Assembly: GCA_012295275.1 (NCBI GenBank)
Contig: CM022670.1
Coordinates: forward strand, 30,688,438-30,752,437
From: Chrysomallon squamiferum
Lineage: Eukaryota; Mollusca; Gastropoda; Neomphalida; Peltospiridae
Direction: 5' to 3'
DNA: 64,000 nucleotides
A model generated the notes under the pieces. It saw nothing but the letters and a program-made list of their open reading frames with translations, was not told the origin of the DNA and ran no database searches. Position numbers and translations under genes: made by a program. How positions within the stretch are numbered: position 1 is the first letter of the stretch; every line of letters begins with the position of its first letter. This document shows, piece after piece, positions 63,947 to 64,000 of the stretch.

Positions 63947-64000
<54 letters not shown>
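63902..64000. repeat. Poly(A)/(AAAT)n/(AAT)n tract, runs off the window
   Basis: A-rich sequence passing to perfect (AAT)n to the last base; the tract is cut by the window end. Confidence 0.9.

Overview
This is an AT-rich animal genomic window, extremely dense in simple repeats: (TC)n, (GA)n, (GT)n, (TATG)n, (AAT)n and poly(A/T) tracts of 30-450 bp recur every 1-2 kb. It carries one large, convincingly readable gene. The intron-rich gene, its invertebrate-type TRPA sequence, a pogo/Tigger-type DNA transposon remnant and the microsatellite load fit a mollusc, most likely a cephalopod (octopus-like). The organism is an inference, not something read directly.

Layout. From 1 to about 37.3 kb I recognise no gene. 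This stretch is AT-rich intergenic DNA with microsatellites, one palindromic MITE-like element (about 20329-20839) and a few short coding-like stretches on the minus strand that end at splice-donor-like sites (6691-6847, 23205-23330, 24952-25174). I cannot name these and their phases do not chain together.

From 37326 to 62395 (+) lies a complete TRPA1-type cation channel gene. I resolved 25 coding exons whose phases all agree, giving 3519 nt of CDS and a predicted protein of 1172 residues. The order is a basic N-terminal leader, about 15-16 ankyrin repeats (exons 2-12), the pre-S1 cysteine-rich allosteric region (exons 13-16), S1-S4 (exons 17-19), S4-S5 linker and S5 (exon 20), pore and most of S6 (exon 21), end of S6 and TRP-like helix (exons 22-23), and a C-terminal helical/coiled-coil region (exons 24-25). 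The residues that in human TRPA1 sense electrophiles (C621, C641, C665, K710) are all present here (C658, C678, C702, K747) at identical spacing. The pore-loop filter appears one residue shorter than in human or fly TRPA1. One intron uses a GC donor at 56541, and a 41-bp tandem duplication spans the exon 17 donor. A candidate alternative first exon (42117-42134) would splice in phase to exon 2.

Introns hold the accessory material: an inactivated 640-bp pogo/Tigger-type element with TA target duplication (57509-58148), a 36-40 bp minisatellite next to it (58313-58645), a tRNA-like SINE head (about 51700-51765, minus), an unrecognised coding-like block on the minus strand of intron 5 (47140-47823), and a candidate antisense exon in intron 1 (40624-40708). 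Downstream, 62396-64000 contains a poly(A) signal, one unrecognised ORF, a transposon-terminus-like GC-rich patch and terminal (ATT)n/(AAT)n tracts.
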